Assembly (NCBI GenBank): GCA_020465985.1
Contig: JAANYP010003718.1
Coordinates: 1,016,001-1,080,000, forward strand
DNA length: 64,000 nt
Direction: 5' to 3'
Source: Centrapalus pauciflorus
Lineage: Eukaryota; Streptophyta; Magnoliopsida; Asterales; Asteraceae
The position numbers and the translations under genes are program-made. The notes beneath the pieces were generated by a model. That model ran no database searches, was not told the origin of the DNA, and saw only the letters and a list, made by a program, of their open reading frames with translations. This document shows positions 33,401 to 47,300 of the stretch, piece by piece (position 1 is the first letter of the stretch; each line of letters opens with the position of its first letter).

Positions 33401-36400
33401 AGGCACGAGGGGATTGTTTAAGCCATAGGACTTCGGTAGTTTGCATATTCCCCTGAGCACAAATCCAGGTGGTTGCACACTTGCACCATGTATACTTCTT
33501 CGTTAAGGTCACCGTGCAAAAGGGCATTTTTAATATTAAGTTGGTGAAGAGTCCAACTGTATGTAGCAGCCAGGTGAGTTTTGCAGCAGGAGAGAATGTT
33601 TCAGAATAGTCTAAGTGTCTAACCCATACTTCTGGGTGTATCGGTAGGCAAAATTGATAGAGATCTTCTAGCTGTCACCAATTGTACATAAGATTGACAT
33701 GCTTAATTGTAGGGATTTAGCTTTCACTACTTTCCTAGCTTAGTGTTCTGTTTTTTTGTATAAATACCTCATTAGTCTATTCAATAAAAAATACACAGAA
33801 ATTATTCGTTTCAATATGGCATCAGAGCCATAAGGTTCCTTTTTTCCCTTCAAGCTTAGTTTCTCCTTTTTTCCCCTTCATTGGCGTGTTTCTCCAAGCA
33901 AGAATCCATTTTCATTTCATACTTCAATCTCTTCAAAAATGGTTAACAACAATGAAAATCCTTCTGGTATACGTACTGACATCCAATATCTGCCCCATGG
34001 CTATTCTGCTCCTTTTTCCGGGAGTGAAAATTCTTCTCTTCAAATAACATCTCATAGATTGGATAATAAAATTATCTCCAGTGGGCACAATCTGTCAAAA
34101 TTGCTATATGTGGCAGAGGAAAGTTGGGATATGTTACTGGTGATCTTCCGGCTCCTAAATCAACACTATTTGTATACTACGTGGACGGCTGAAAATTCTA
34201 TTGTTCTTGTCTGGCTCATAAATTCAATGGAACCAAATATCAGTCGTCGTTATCTTTGGTTCAAGATAGCTAAGGAAGTTTGGGATGCTACACGGCGCAT
34301 GTACTCTGATCTTGGTAATGCTTCTCAGATCTTTGAATTGTGTTCAAAATTAAAAGAGATGAAGCAGGCTACTAGTTCAGTGCAATTTTATTAAAGGCGA
34401 AAGGCGCAATTGAGGTGACATGCCTTGACTAGGGACTAAGTCGAGAGGCGCAAAAAAGCAAGGGCTCGAGTACTAATATATTTAGAAACTAGCAAATATA
34501 CATATGACGTAGTTTAACATAAAACATAAAAAAATTATAATAATGCTATAATAAAGCATATATCATAAATCCTAATTATTAATTATCCTAATTGTATTAC
34601 TTAAAACTAATTTTTAACATTTATTTTTATATTCTATATAATAAAATTTTTAATTCAATTTATTATCAATAATTGGCTATAAAACTTGATATCCAGAAGG
34701 CTATCAAAAAAGATAAAATTAAATGATGTTATTAGTGGGTTATAAATGGGCTTCTTAAAAGATACAAGTATAAAACATACAGCAGCCCAATATCATGACA
34801 GCAGTATCAAGCAATTGGCCAAACAGGGATGCAAAATTGAGCAATCGACAATGCTAGGTATGTAGAATCTAGCAAGCGACCACAACAGGGATACAGGTAT
34901 GTCAATTTTGATCCTATACATGCTAATGAAAAGAGTCCAGCGCTTCATGCCTGGGTCGCCTATCGCCTAGTTGGGCTAGTTGAGCGCCTCTCCTTCTCGA
35001 ATCGCCTGAACTCTGCTAAGGCACTTAGGCAAAAATCGCCTCAACTTAGGGACTAGTCGAGCGCCTGGCTCGCCTTTAATAACACTGGACTTCAGTGACA
35101 ATACTTTTCTGATCTCCAAGACCTTTGGCAAGAATTAGATCTATTCTTTGAAGGAAATTCTCCATGTGCTCAATGCAGTGTGAAACGACTCAATCTTGAA
35201 AAAGAACAAGTCTTCGATTTCTTTGCTGGACTCGATCGAAGTCTTGATGAGGTACGTGGTCGTGTTGTATCTTGATTCTTGAGACCCTTTTCCTACCACC
35301 GAGGAAGCCTTTGCTAAAGTCCGTTGTGAAGAAGTCCGTCTTAAGGTAATGCTCAATGATGATTCACTTCAACTACTCCAGAAGTTTCTGCATTGGCGTC
35401 CAAAAAATTTCATTCTACTGGACCGCGTTGTTCTGGTAAATGACCGTGGTGTAATCATTGCAATCGTCGTGGCCATAATCAAGAGAAGTGTTGGGTCCTT
35501 CGTGGAGAGCCAACAAATTGGCAGACCCGACAATCATCTGAAGGACATGCTTTTAACTCTAAATCAGACCCTGAAATGAGAAGCACATATATTCCGTTTA
35601 GCAAGGAACAAGTTGATCATCTCTGCAGGCTTCTCAATCAATCATCAACACACATCTCTCAGCTATCCGCGTCATGTTCAATAGCCCAATCTGGTAAAGC
35701 AAATTCTGTTCATAATTCTTCAGTAGTATCTTACACACATGGATAATTGATTCCGGGGCCTCTGATCATATGACAGGTAGCTCTGATGTTTTTGTTCATA
35801 TTCGCCATGTTCTGCTAATACCACGGTTCGAATTGCTGATGGTTCTTTGATTCCAGTTGGTATACGTGATATTCAATAATCATCGCACCCAATGTTCTAG
35901 AAATCGCTAGGCGGGAGTCGGCCGGCCGACTGGGGACTAGGGAGTAGTCGGATTGAGATTTTTTATATGTAATTTTTTAGAATTATACATACAACATATA
36001 TATAAATACTCAAATATAAATATAATTATCATAACATCCAAAAATATGTTTTATAAGACAACCATAATTGTTAAAATCTTCAAATACACATACTTCAAAG
36101 TTCAAATATAGAATTCTAGTTCATTAATATTATAATTAGAATATTAGATGGATGCTTCTTGATCTTCTTGACCATATTATCTGTTTTTATAAAAAAAAAA
36201 ATTAAAAGTTGACTTTTGACCCCCCTAGCACCCGCCTAGTCCCCGCCTAGGACCGCCTAGCCCGATTCCGCCTAGACTAGTCCAAGCGAGTCGTAGTGGT
36301 ACTCCTCCGATCAGCGCCTAGGCGCCGCCTAGTCGGCCGCCTAGGCCGATTTTTACAACACTGATCGCACCTGAAACTCAAATATGTTTTCCATGTTCCT

Positions 36401-39400
36401 GCATTAAATTATAACATGATCTCTATTCGCAAACTTACCCTAATTGTCTGGCTAAATTCTCTTCATCACTGTGTCAATTTCAGGACCTATCATCCAGGAA
36501 GACGATTGGCAGTGCTAAGATTCATGGTTACCTATATTGCTTTGAGAACTCTCCATTTGAAAAACAGCCAAAAGTCCACCAGAGTTTCTGTTTCTAGCAC
36601 TACGGAAATAATGTTATGATATCATCGTCTTGGCCATCCTAATTTTTTATTTTTCTTTTTAAACGATTGTTCCCATCTTTATTCACTAATACGAGCCATA
36701 TTTCCATTGATTGTGAAACCTGTCAACTAGCTAAGCACACTTGTGTCTCTTTATCTCCGAAAATTTATAAAACATCTGAAACATTTTCTTTAATACACTA
36801 GATGGAAACGTTCTCAAGCAGGAAACGAAACCATGAATCTTAATCACGACCAAGAAGATGAACCGATGGCTACATCCTCACATGGAGAAAGAGTCGGGTA
36901 ACCCTCACTCATTCACTAGATCAATCAGTCAGGTACACCTAGTCCTATTCTTGACTTGAACATACCAATTGCTGTCAGAAAAGGTGTAAGAAATTTTACA
37001 AAACACCCGATCTCTAAATTCATCTCTTACTCGAATTTATCAGCTTCATTCCATGCTTTCACTTCTAAATTATCTAGCATAAAAATTCCTAGGAATATTA
37101 AAGAAGCACTTCTTGTTCCCTAATGGAAAACTGCTATTTTGGATGAAATGCATGCCCTCAAACAAAATAACACATGGAGTTTGGTAGAATTACCGGAGGG
37201 AAAAAACACAGTTGGGTGCAAATGGCTATTCACAATTATATTTAAAGCCGATGGTTCAGTTGAGAGATACTTAGTGGCGAAAGGTTTCACTTAAACCTAA
37301 GGAAACGTTTGCTCCCGTTGCAAAATTCAATACTCAGAGTTCTCCTTTCATTAGCTGCTAATTCCGATTGGCTTATATATCAACTTGACATAAAAAAAAA
37401 TGCTCTCTTAAACGGTGAACTTTAAAAAAATGTGTTTATGGACCAGCCCCCTGGAGCCCCCTAAATTTGAAGAAAAATTAGGAGGACAACTGTGTGAAAT
37501 TCATGGCTGATCTTTAAATGCTTCAACTACGATAAGTTAAGTTATTCTATAAGTAACTTACAACTCCAAGTCGAAAGGTTTGAATAACTTCAAAGATAGG
37601 ATGTAGAAAGGATGAAGATGAGAGAAAGAGTTATAAAAAGGAGATTTTATTTCTTTTTCAAGGATGCCTTACAAATGAGGGGGAGACTTCCTTTTATACG
37701 CAAGGAAAAGACAAGATTACATAAACATTACATAAGCATTACATAAGACCATTAAGTACTTACTAGAATAAGATAGTGCTAGAATGACATCATGCTTATG
37801 TCATTTTTACATCATAATCTAATTCTTAATTTAAAACACACTATATATACCTTTAAAACATACTTATTAAAACTACAACTATTTCCAGCTGGAATCAGCG
37901 TGTGATGGATCTTCGTGCGGGTCGTAGTGGTTATCATCTTCTTCTTACGGATCATGGTAATCATTTAGATTAGGAAAGTAGATGATAAAATTAGTTCCTT
38001 CTTCACTCGGTCTTCCATACACCGGTACAATATCGGTTTCACAATAATCATTAATGGCTTTTTCCCATGTCATGGCCACGGGATCATCTATGGACCATAC
38101 ATCTTTGTCTTCAAGAATGTCTGCTGGAATGGCTTCTGGTTTTACGTTATTCGCGCTTGCTAGGGCTTTGCGTATTTCTAGCCATGTCTGACGGCTATGG
38201 AGCCTAAAGGAAAAACTAGATGGATTGTTATGATACCATTACATGATGAAGGCAAATAGAGTATGGTAAATTTGTGACTTTTCCTGGTTCAAGTTTGCAT
38301 ATGGAATAAATGAACAGGGGCCTTCTGAACTGGATTATCCCATACTTTCTCTTCGGATATGTCAACAGTTGGATCCATTGATGTGATGGCTTGAACCACT
38401 GGAAAAGAATGAATGCATGCTTCTGTTCTGGAGGTGTTTCGCCAAAGTGACACTCGAGCATGTACATGAGCAGCTTCTGTGAGTTAAAGGATATGACAAT
38501 GGTGTGTGACTCAAAGAGGTACCAAAAGAAACACAAAGCCTCTTTTGGGAGCTTATACTATAAATTTAAATGCTTCAAAAACGATTAGTTAAGTTATGTT
38601 ATATAAGTAACTTACAACTCCAAGTCAAAAGGTTTGAAGAACTTCAAAGATAGGATGTAGAAAGGATGAAGATGAGAGAAAGAGTTATAAGAAGGTAAAT
38701 TTTATTTCTTATACGTGTATTATGCGTGTCATCATGTAACACGATGTTTATACGTGTCTTACACGTGTTTTGTACACCTGTATAACACGAAACATGAATT
38801 TTAAATTCATGTCGACATGAATTTTAAATTCATGTCGACATGAATTTACATGAAACACGAATTTGTAAACCCCATATACGGAAAACTCGTGTCGTATACA
38901 TATCGTGTCTGTAATGTACCAAATTGTCAGATCTATTCACAACCCAACACTCTATTTTCGCGAGGACTGTGGCTGATGGTGCAATGTGCACCTCACCAAC
39001 TTATGAATAAACAAAAGACCCAGAGTCGCAGATATAAGTAGGAGCCATCAGGCAGTTCTAGTCACATCCAATTTCTCTTGCGCTCATGTTGGTTGCAATT
39101 GCATAACACCAATCATAGATATGCTGCAACCTCTATTATAAGTGCAGAATTATGAAGAAAAATTAGAGTATACTTTTCTTTATTTTGTTTTCTTTAACAG
39201 TCTATGATAAAGGTAAAATAGTCTAAGGTTTCTTTTCCTTTTTTAAATTATTAAGGTTTGGGTAATTAGGCGGTGCCTGCGTGTATAAATGGTGCGCTAT
39301 TGTTAGTAGGATAGGCACACAGATCGCGGAATGCTTCAGTACAGGAACGAGGATCTGGAACGCGGTTCACTAGGTCTCTAAAATTTGGTATGCTGGGGGT

Positions 39401-42400
39401 AGGCTCATACTAGATTGCTCTCGTACGATGTACCATATAATATGGCATGATGTACCTTAGTATGAGTTAAAAAAATTAAGTATTTAAGATTTCTATCTTA
39501 CATGTCTAATTATAGATTCAAAGCTCAAATATTCAAAATATAATATTAATATTAAAAGGAAAATAAGAAATAAGAATGTAGGGAATAAGTAGAAGACTAA
39601 GGGGGCGTTTGGTTCGCTGGAATCTAGCGGAAAAGGAATGAATTTTCCATTCTGATGGGTTGTTTGGTAGTCCAAAGGAATGGAATGACCATTCCAAATT
39701 TTAAAAAAAAATCCCCCCTTTTGAAGGAATGAACATTCCATGGCAAAATGTAAGGAATTTAAATTCCATTCCCAAGCCTTTTCTTTTAACAACCGCTCTT
39801 CATATCCTCAACCCCAGCAGCCACAAACTATAGTATTTAAATTCAGACAGATTACATTCCTTCCAGAATTCCATTCTTTTGACAGCATTCCGTTAGATTC
39901 CAGCGAAACGCCCCCTAATTTGCACAGGGATCGGAAATCACAAAAGAGTAGAAGGCTAATTTTCAAAGCAATCTAAACGCCATACGGATTCCCTCAAACG
40001 AAAATCACAAAAGAGCATAAGAGTAAAATAACAGGGAAGTAAATGCATAAATTGATTCTCTCAAACGAAGTTGGGAACGTTCCAATCGCGATCTCTTCCA
40101 ATTGGGTTTGTTCCAATCGCAAATTGAATATCGATCCAGGCCTTGCAACGGAACGACGAGATTACGTACCAAAAAGCGATCCCAGTAGCGGTTGGAACGC
40201 AAACGTACCATGCTTCGGTACGAAAGGAATGGATCGCGTATAGTGGTATCCTGAGTGATTTATGTGACTATGGTTAGTAGACTTACTAAAGACTTGAAGT
40301 GCATTACTAAATTCTTTCCTAGTGTATGTGATTTTTAGGTTTTGAGCACCCGGAAAATGATTGGACGTGCACAGTTGAGGGACGGACTTTATCTCATACA
40401 TGTTGAATCTTTGGGTAATCGTTTAGGATTGTCATCTTTAACCATTTCCATTCAAGAAAATGATGTTATGCTTTGGCATCATAGGTTAGGTCATCCCAAT
40501 TTAGGTACCTAAAAAAGTTACTTCCTTACTTATTTAATAGAAGTCCAAGTTCCTCATCGTGAAACTTGTCATATGTCAATGCATGTTCGTCATTCTAATT
40601 TGCCTCATTCTTATAAAGCATGTAACCCTTTTTATTTGATACATAGTGGCGTGTAGGGTCCATCTAGAATTAGAAACATACCTGGCTCAACCTGGTTCTT
40701 TACATTCATTTACAACCATACTAGAGTCACTTGGTTTTTCTAACGAAAGATAAATCTGGGGTTGGGTTAATTTTCCAACGATTCTTTAGGATGGTCCAAA
40801 ATCAGTTCTCAACAAAAATTCTAGTATTAAAAACCCATCATGCCAAAGAATACTTCCACTGCGAGCTTGGAAAATTTCTTATCGTAGAAGGAATTGTTCA
40901 CCTTACCTCATGTGTTAACACCCCACAACAAAATGGTGTTGGTAAACGGAAAAAACAAAGACACCTTCTAGAAGCAACCAGTTCCCTTGTCTAACTTTGT
41001 TCCCAAACATTTTTGGGGGCGAAGCAGTTATGACTACAACATATCTTGTTAATAGACTGCCTTCTTGAGTCATCTCCATTAGGTTCACTTCAGTCATCTT
41101 TCCCTCATATTTGAACCATCTCTCGTGCTCCTCTTAAAGTGTTTGGTTGCACCTCATTAGTTCACAATTTTCAGCCCAATAGAAACAAACTCGACTCAAG
41201 ATCATTCAAGTGTATCTTTCTGGGATATTCCTCATGCCAAAGTGGGTACTAGTGTTTCTCCCCGGTCACCAAAAAGTTTTTCATCACTCGATATCACGTT
41301 TCTTGAAAACCAAACTTCTACACCAAAAACGATATTTAGGGGGAGAATTTTGAAGAATACCGATTCCTAGCCTATCCCGAACCATCCAAATCTGTTCCCT
41401 TAACTGAAACCGAGCCGTAATCTCCGAACCCAACAAAACCAGCAAGCTACCCTTCTGTCCCGTACGAATTTGCTGTCCCAACAACCCGACTTGAACGAAA
41501 TGTGACCCAGCAGCCCCATTCAATCAAACCAAAATGCCTACATCTAAACCGGACTCTCTTAAGGATTACGTTCATACATTGTCTATACTGGGCGACCCAA
41601 AGGGCAGCATGCAATTGAGATAGACCCAGACCCTCAACAAGCAAACTGCCATGAATTCCCTTCGGACTCAAGAGGTAATGCAAATTCTCTCTAAAATACC
41701 TTCTACTGATTTAGAAGTACCGATAGATCTACGAAAAGGAAAACAAACTTGTACCGTGTATCCAATTGGGGACTTTGTCTCATACGATAGCTCTATAATG
41801 CTTTTGTTACTTCGTTTTTCAGGTCCCACAAAATGTGCAAGATAACAAAACATGGGATTACATAACATTACCCGAAGGAGAAAGCAAACAGTGGGATATC
41901 GATGGGTGTTTGTCAAGTACAATGCTGATGGGAGTGTAAATATGTAGGATTAGTTATAAAAGATACTTGAAATAATTATTTAAAAAGGTATGATGTTATT
42001 ATATTATTACAATGGTGTTCATTTAAATTTGTTTTAGAAATAGAAAAATTTAAATAAGCCTTAACATTGAGAAAATAATATAATCTTTGGGCAACATTAG
42101 CATAATCTTTGATAATTATATTTTATACTATTATTTATGTTGTATGGATGTTTCAAACAAAGGAAATACACTTTGGATTTCCTCAAAGAGATTGGTCTTC
42201 TTGGTTGCAAGCTATCACACATGTTCTGCTGGATCCATATTCCATCATCACGTGTTCAACTTCAAGAAACGATACGTTGACAGATAAAGGTAGATATCAA
42301 CGGCTCATCTGAAAGTTGATTTATCATCTCATACGAGGCCTGATATTGGATTTGCAGAAGTATGGTTAGTCGGTTCATATGGAAGCCATGTATCAAATCT

Positions 42401-44320
42401 TACACTACTTGAAGAAAAGTCCAGGTTGTGGATTGTTGTTTAGGAAAACAAGTAATAGGGGAGTTCGTGTATATTCTGATGCAGATTGGACAGGTTCCTG
42501 AACAGATGGAAGATCCACAACTCGGTATTGTACATTCGTTTGGGGCAATCTTGTTACATGGAGAAGCAAGAAACAATCGGTTGTATCAAGAAGTAGTGCA
42601 GAGGCCGAATTCAAAGCCATGCGTCATGGAATTTGTGAGGATATATGGTTAACGAGAATGCTTAAGGAGTTGAAAATGATGGGGATTGAACAAATCAGTC
42701 TTCTATGTGACAACAAAGCCGCCATCAAGATTGCCAAGAACCCAGTTCATCATGATTGGACGAAACACGTGGAAATTGATTGGCATTTTATCAAAGAAAA
42801 GTTAGAGGAGAAGTTCCTGGAGTCATGGACTTATCCTATGTACCAACAGACTTCCAAGTTGCTGATATTCTCACAAAGGCACTTCCAAAAAACAAGTTTG
42901 ACAAGATGAAGAGCAAGTATGAAGCAAAATTAGAGCATACATTTCTTTATTTTCTTTACTTCTAATAGTCTGTGATAAGGTTTAAATAGTCAAAAGTTTT
43001 TTTTGCCTTCTTTAATTTATTATGGTTTGGGTAATTAGGCGGTGTCTGCTACTGTTTCTTTAATCATCAATACAGAAATTGTGAATCTACAAGTATCTCT
43101 ATTTTCCAGAATAAGCATTCCCCTAAGATTGTATATGAAATTCCCAATATTCACTCTTATGCGATAGTCCATGCAAGATAATACTCAAGACATTCTTATC
43201 TGACAGCTATCTAAATGATACAAGGTGGGGACAGACTTAGGGATATCATCGGTTTAATCATCTTTGCTTATTCATGATTCAGTGAAGGTTTTTGTTATTA
43301 AAAAGTTATGACATGAAATTCAGTTTTAGGCATACACTAATAGTAGGTTACGATTCGAAAGAACGACAGATTCAAACCAATCGACCGGCTATAACAGGAC
43401 TTTTCAAATTCGAAAGTAAATGTTACGAAATTACAAATCAAATAGAAAACATAAAAATGTTACGGTCATAAAGAAGCAAGACACAAACGACATTATGCAT
43501 ACCTTATGGTACATACCGTCTCGACAGAGTGTATACTTCTCCAAGCAGGTACACCAATCCCCATGCCCTGGTTCACACCACCATTCATCTGATACCTGAA
43601 AATAATTGGGCAATTAGAAAGTTGGCCAAATAAGTCATCCATTTAAACAATACCAGTGAAACATAGGTGTAAAAACCACAAGACAGCATGATGCCTTTTA
43701 GCACATAGCGGACAGATAGTCCATCACTAAGATATAGCCCCTCTCCAATGCAGGAACTGGAACATGAAATTGTTGGTTCTTAAGGATTTACACCAATTTA
43801 TTTTGCATATAGCTCCATATGAACTCTAAATTGTAAGTCCACAAGGAGAGACAGTGGGTAACCAATAACAATAAAGTATATAAGATACAATATCTCAAAA
43901 GAATTTACACTCAGAACTTTCATGTAGTCCAAAAGAAACTTTGATATAAAAAAGGGAAAGCATGCATGCACACGCACACACACATACACATAACCGGACC
44001 TTTGAAGAACCAGAGGTTTATAAAGAACCAAGATCTAATCATCTCCATTAAAACAAAAGCATCCTAAGGTTGTTGTAGCTTATCAGACTTGGAAATATAT
44101 TTATCTTGCCTTTGAGATGAGGTTGAAACCTCATAATGTACACAAACTTGTAAGAAATCGTGGATGATAACTAGATGAAACGAACTTGGAATCTTGGATG
44201 ATCTTCGTGATCGTGTTTATACACTTTCCTGTAACAATTATTTGCCCTCAACAGGTAACCAAATATTGTTAAGGGATAATCACAAGAAAAATCCTTTCGC
44301 TTTTGACTTATAATTTCGTT

Positions 44321-44379
<59 letters not shown>

Positions 44380-47300
44380 GTGTGTGTGTGTGTGTGTGTG
44401 TGTGTTGCTATTAATTAACGAAAATTAAGTGGATTAGATAGGTTAACTTCCCATTCAACCAACTAAGCAGTTGAAACCACCATTATATTAACAATGGCGA
44501 TATCTTAACAGCACTAAGGCTGTTAAGACAACATGCTTCACATGGCTAAGGCTGTTAAGATAAGCCACTCTACCTTAACAGCATCAAAGAAGCTGTTAAG
44601 ATAGCAATATCCAAGCTTGTTAAGACAAGCTATTTCAGGTGTGTTAAGATAAGCCATAACTAGGTTGTTAAGATAAGCATAACAAGGATGTTAAGATAGC
44701 AATTTCAAGGTCTTATCTTAACATCCTTTGTCTTAACAACCATCCTTTGTCTCAACAACCTAAACTTAACATCAAGCTTTCTCAATGAAGTTAACACGTC
44801 AAGAAATAAATTCTAACATCAAACTACTTTATAAATTTCCCCTTTATATTAACATCCTTTGTCTTGACTCCCCCTTGACCCCCGTCTGCTGACCGGTCAG
44901 CGGAACCACCGCCAGGGGCGCCACCCCTAGGACCCCGGAAGGGGGCGCAACCCCCTTGACCTCCGCTATAACGCCCGGGTCTTGACTTTGGCCAAACTTA
45001 TATGAGTGTGCACTCCGCACCTCCTAAACTCGTTCTAGTTCCAACCAAAATCAATTAACTTGGTCAAGGAATTACACTAAAATAATAACAAAACATACAA
45101 TGTAAAAAGGGGAAATTTAAATAAATTAAACTAAGACTTAGTGAAACCCTATATTATATCTAACACTCTTCAAGTTGTAGCAAAGATGTTAAACATGACC
45201 AACTTGTTACAAATAAACTCTACTTGTGTGTTTTTGGAATGGCTTTGTGAGGAAGCCAGTTGTGCACTCTCTGATCAGGTGGCAGTCAACTTTAATATGT
45301 TTAGTTTTTACAAGAAACACTTGATTCTTGGCTCTATGAATGGCTGACTATCACAATTAAACCTCATAAAGTGGTCAAAGGTAACCCCCAACTCTCTAAG
45401 AAGTCTCTTTACCCATATATGTCATTTCGCAAGATGCATCTGCCATATATACACAATCAGATCTTGGCAGGAAACAGTGTTGTTTCTTGTTTTTCCAGGA
45501 GACTAGATTGCTGAGTTTTGTGTTTTCAAAATTTATTTACTAAACAATAGTAGTTTTAATTTTATTCGCTAAAAGATAGCACTTTTGGTTTTATTTACTA
45601 ATGATGGTCGTTTTATTATTTCTTCATTTAAAAGTTTTACCCAAAAATGGTGTTTTCTTTACTTCTTTTATCAACTTTTATAAAAAAAATAACATATATC
45701 CAAATTTATATGATGCCATTTTTATAAATTAAATTATGAAACTTTATAACACATATTAAACAATAATACAAGAATCATTACAATAAGTGCAAAAAGTAAA
45801 CATTTATTTTCAACTTAGTAATGAACATTCAACATGAACAGTATCCAAATAAGTCTTTAACAAAATATCAATAAACAATTCACAAGTATTAAAAAGTTGA
45901 ACAATTAATATTCGATCAATCAAATTAAATGGAAAAAACTAAAAGGTTAAATGAAAAAAATGATAAAACCACCATCCTTTAGTAAATAAAACCAGAACTA
46001 AAAAAGTTAAACCAAAACATTCCCGACCCAAACCCGTGTTGTTGCAATCCCAAATTTATTTATCAAATGATGGTAGTCTAATTTTATTTACCACAAGTTG
46101 ATGGTTTTATTATTTTTTTTCCCAAAACATGATTTTCATATTTTTCTAATTCACTTCTATTTCCAAAAAAGGAACTTCTTTTCCAAAAAACCTTTTTTCT
46201 ATAATTGATTCTGTTTTTACTCACTTAAAACTAGAAAAAAAAAACTCTAAACATTCATAAAAATTTAACATAAAATTACATATTGTTAAAAAAGTCATAA
46301 TTTTTTAATGATTAAAACAATTAACTTGATAATCATTAACAAAAATTCAAAAACTTAACCAACAAAAAAACATACAATATTTTTCAATAAAACAACCAAA
46401 CCAAGAAATTTAGAAACCATGCAACGGGTTCATATTATCAACAGAAATAAAATTACAAAACCATACATAATTATTTGAAAAGTTATTTTTTAAACTTGTT
46501 ATAGTTATTTTAGATTATTTTTGCAAGTTAATATATAATGTTTGCTTTTATGTCAAAATTTCATGAATGTTATATTTTTCTTAAATGAAATTTAAGGTCA
46601 TTAAATAAAGAATTGAGTGAAAAATGGATTTTTTTTCTGAAAAAGATTGTTTTGGAAATTGCATTAAGTATAAAAAAAGATGAAAATATTTTTTTTTTAA
46701 ATCAAGTGAAAAACCAAGACTACCACCTTTTTGTAAATAAAATTATAAGTACTATATTTTGGTAAATAATTTTCAAAACTACTATGTTTCAGCTAAAAAC
46801 TACTAGATTGCCTCCAACAAATACACAACACCCTACAGTCAATCTTATAGAAACAGGGCAACCGGCCCAATTTGCATATGAGAAACCATATATTATTTCA
46901 TCTCCCCCCTTGGTAAAAGCACCCACTCGACAATGACCCTAATCGGAATAGAGCAACAATGGTTCTGATACCATGAGCAAAAAAAACAGCGGACAAAGTG
47001 ACAAAGATCAGCAATTAAGGCTGATTGAAGAAATGAGATTTCAGCAATTAAGGCTGAAAATACAGGATATGAAACTGTATGGATGGAAAAGAAAACAGAT
47101 GACAGAAAAACAAAAAAAAACAAGAAAAACGGATCTGATTTAGCCCTATGGCTCTGATACCATGAGGAAAGCTGACATTATTTACTATATTATTCAAGAC
47201 ACCATTACAATGTTCATATATACATAATATACAACATTAAGAAAGGAAACAAATCAAAATAAAGGAAATAAACTATTTAGAATCCCTGACTACTAGGGAT

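Larger units (their letters stand above)
33683..37503 (+). mobile_element. degraded copia element, 5' LTR through reverse transcriptase
   Basis: A 131-bp LTR (33683-33813, TGTACATAAG to CGTTTCA) is followed by a primer binding site TGGCATCAGAGCC at 33817-33829. Gag starts at 33939 ([10 protein letters not shown]) and resumes after a hAT insertion at about 35090. A CCHC-like region lies near 35440, a protease-like [17 protein letters not shown] stretch at about 35740 and a gag-pre-integrase region at about 36600. Reverse transcriptase pieces lie at 37110-37470 ([15 protein letters not shown]). Stops and frameshifts are frequent and the 3' half is absent. It occupies the 12.4-kb RSH intron. Confidence 0.8.

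Noticed and set aside
44500..44780. Array resembling a CRISPR (short repeats with spacers)
   Set aside because: Repeats vary in sequence and orientation, spacing is irregular, and the context is a plant nuclear intron with no cas genes.
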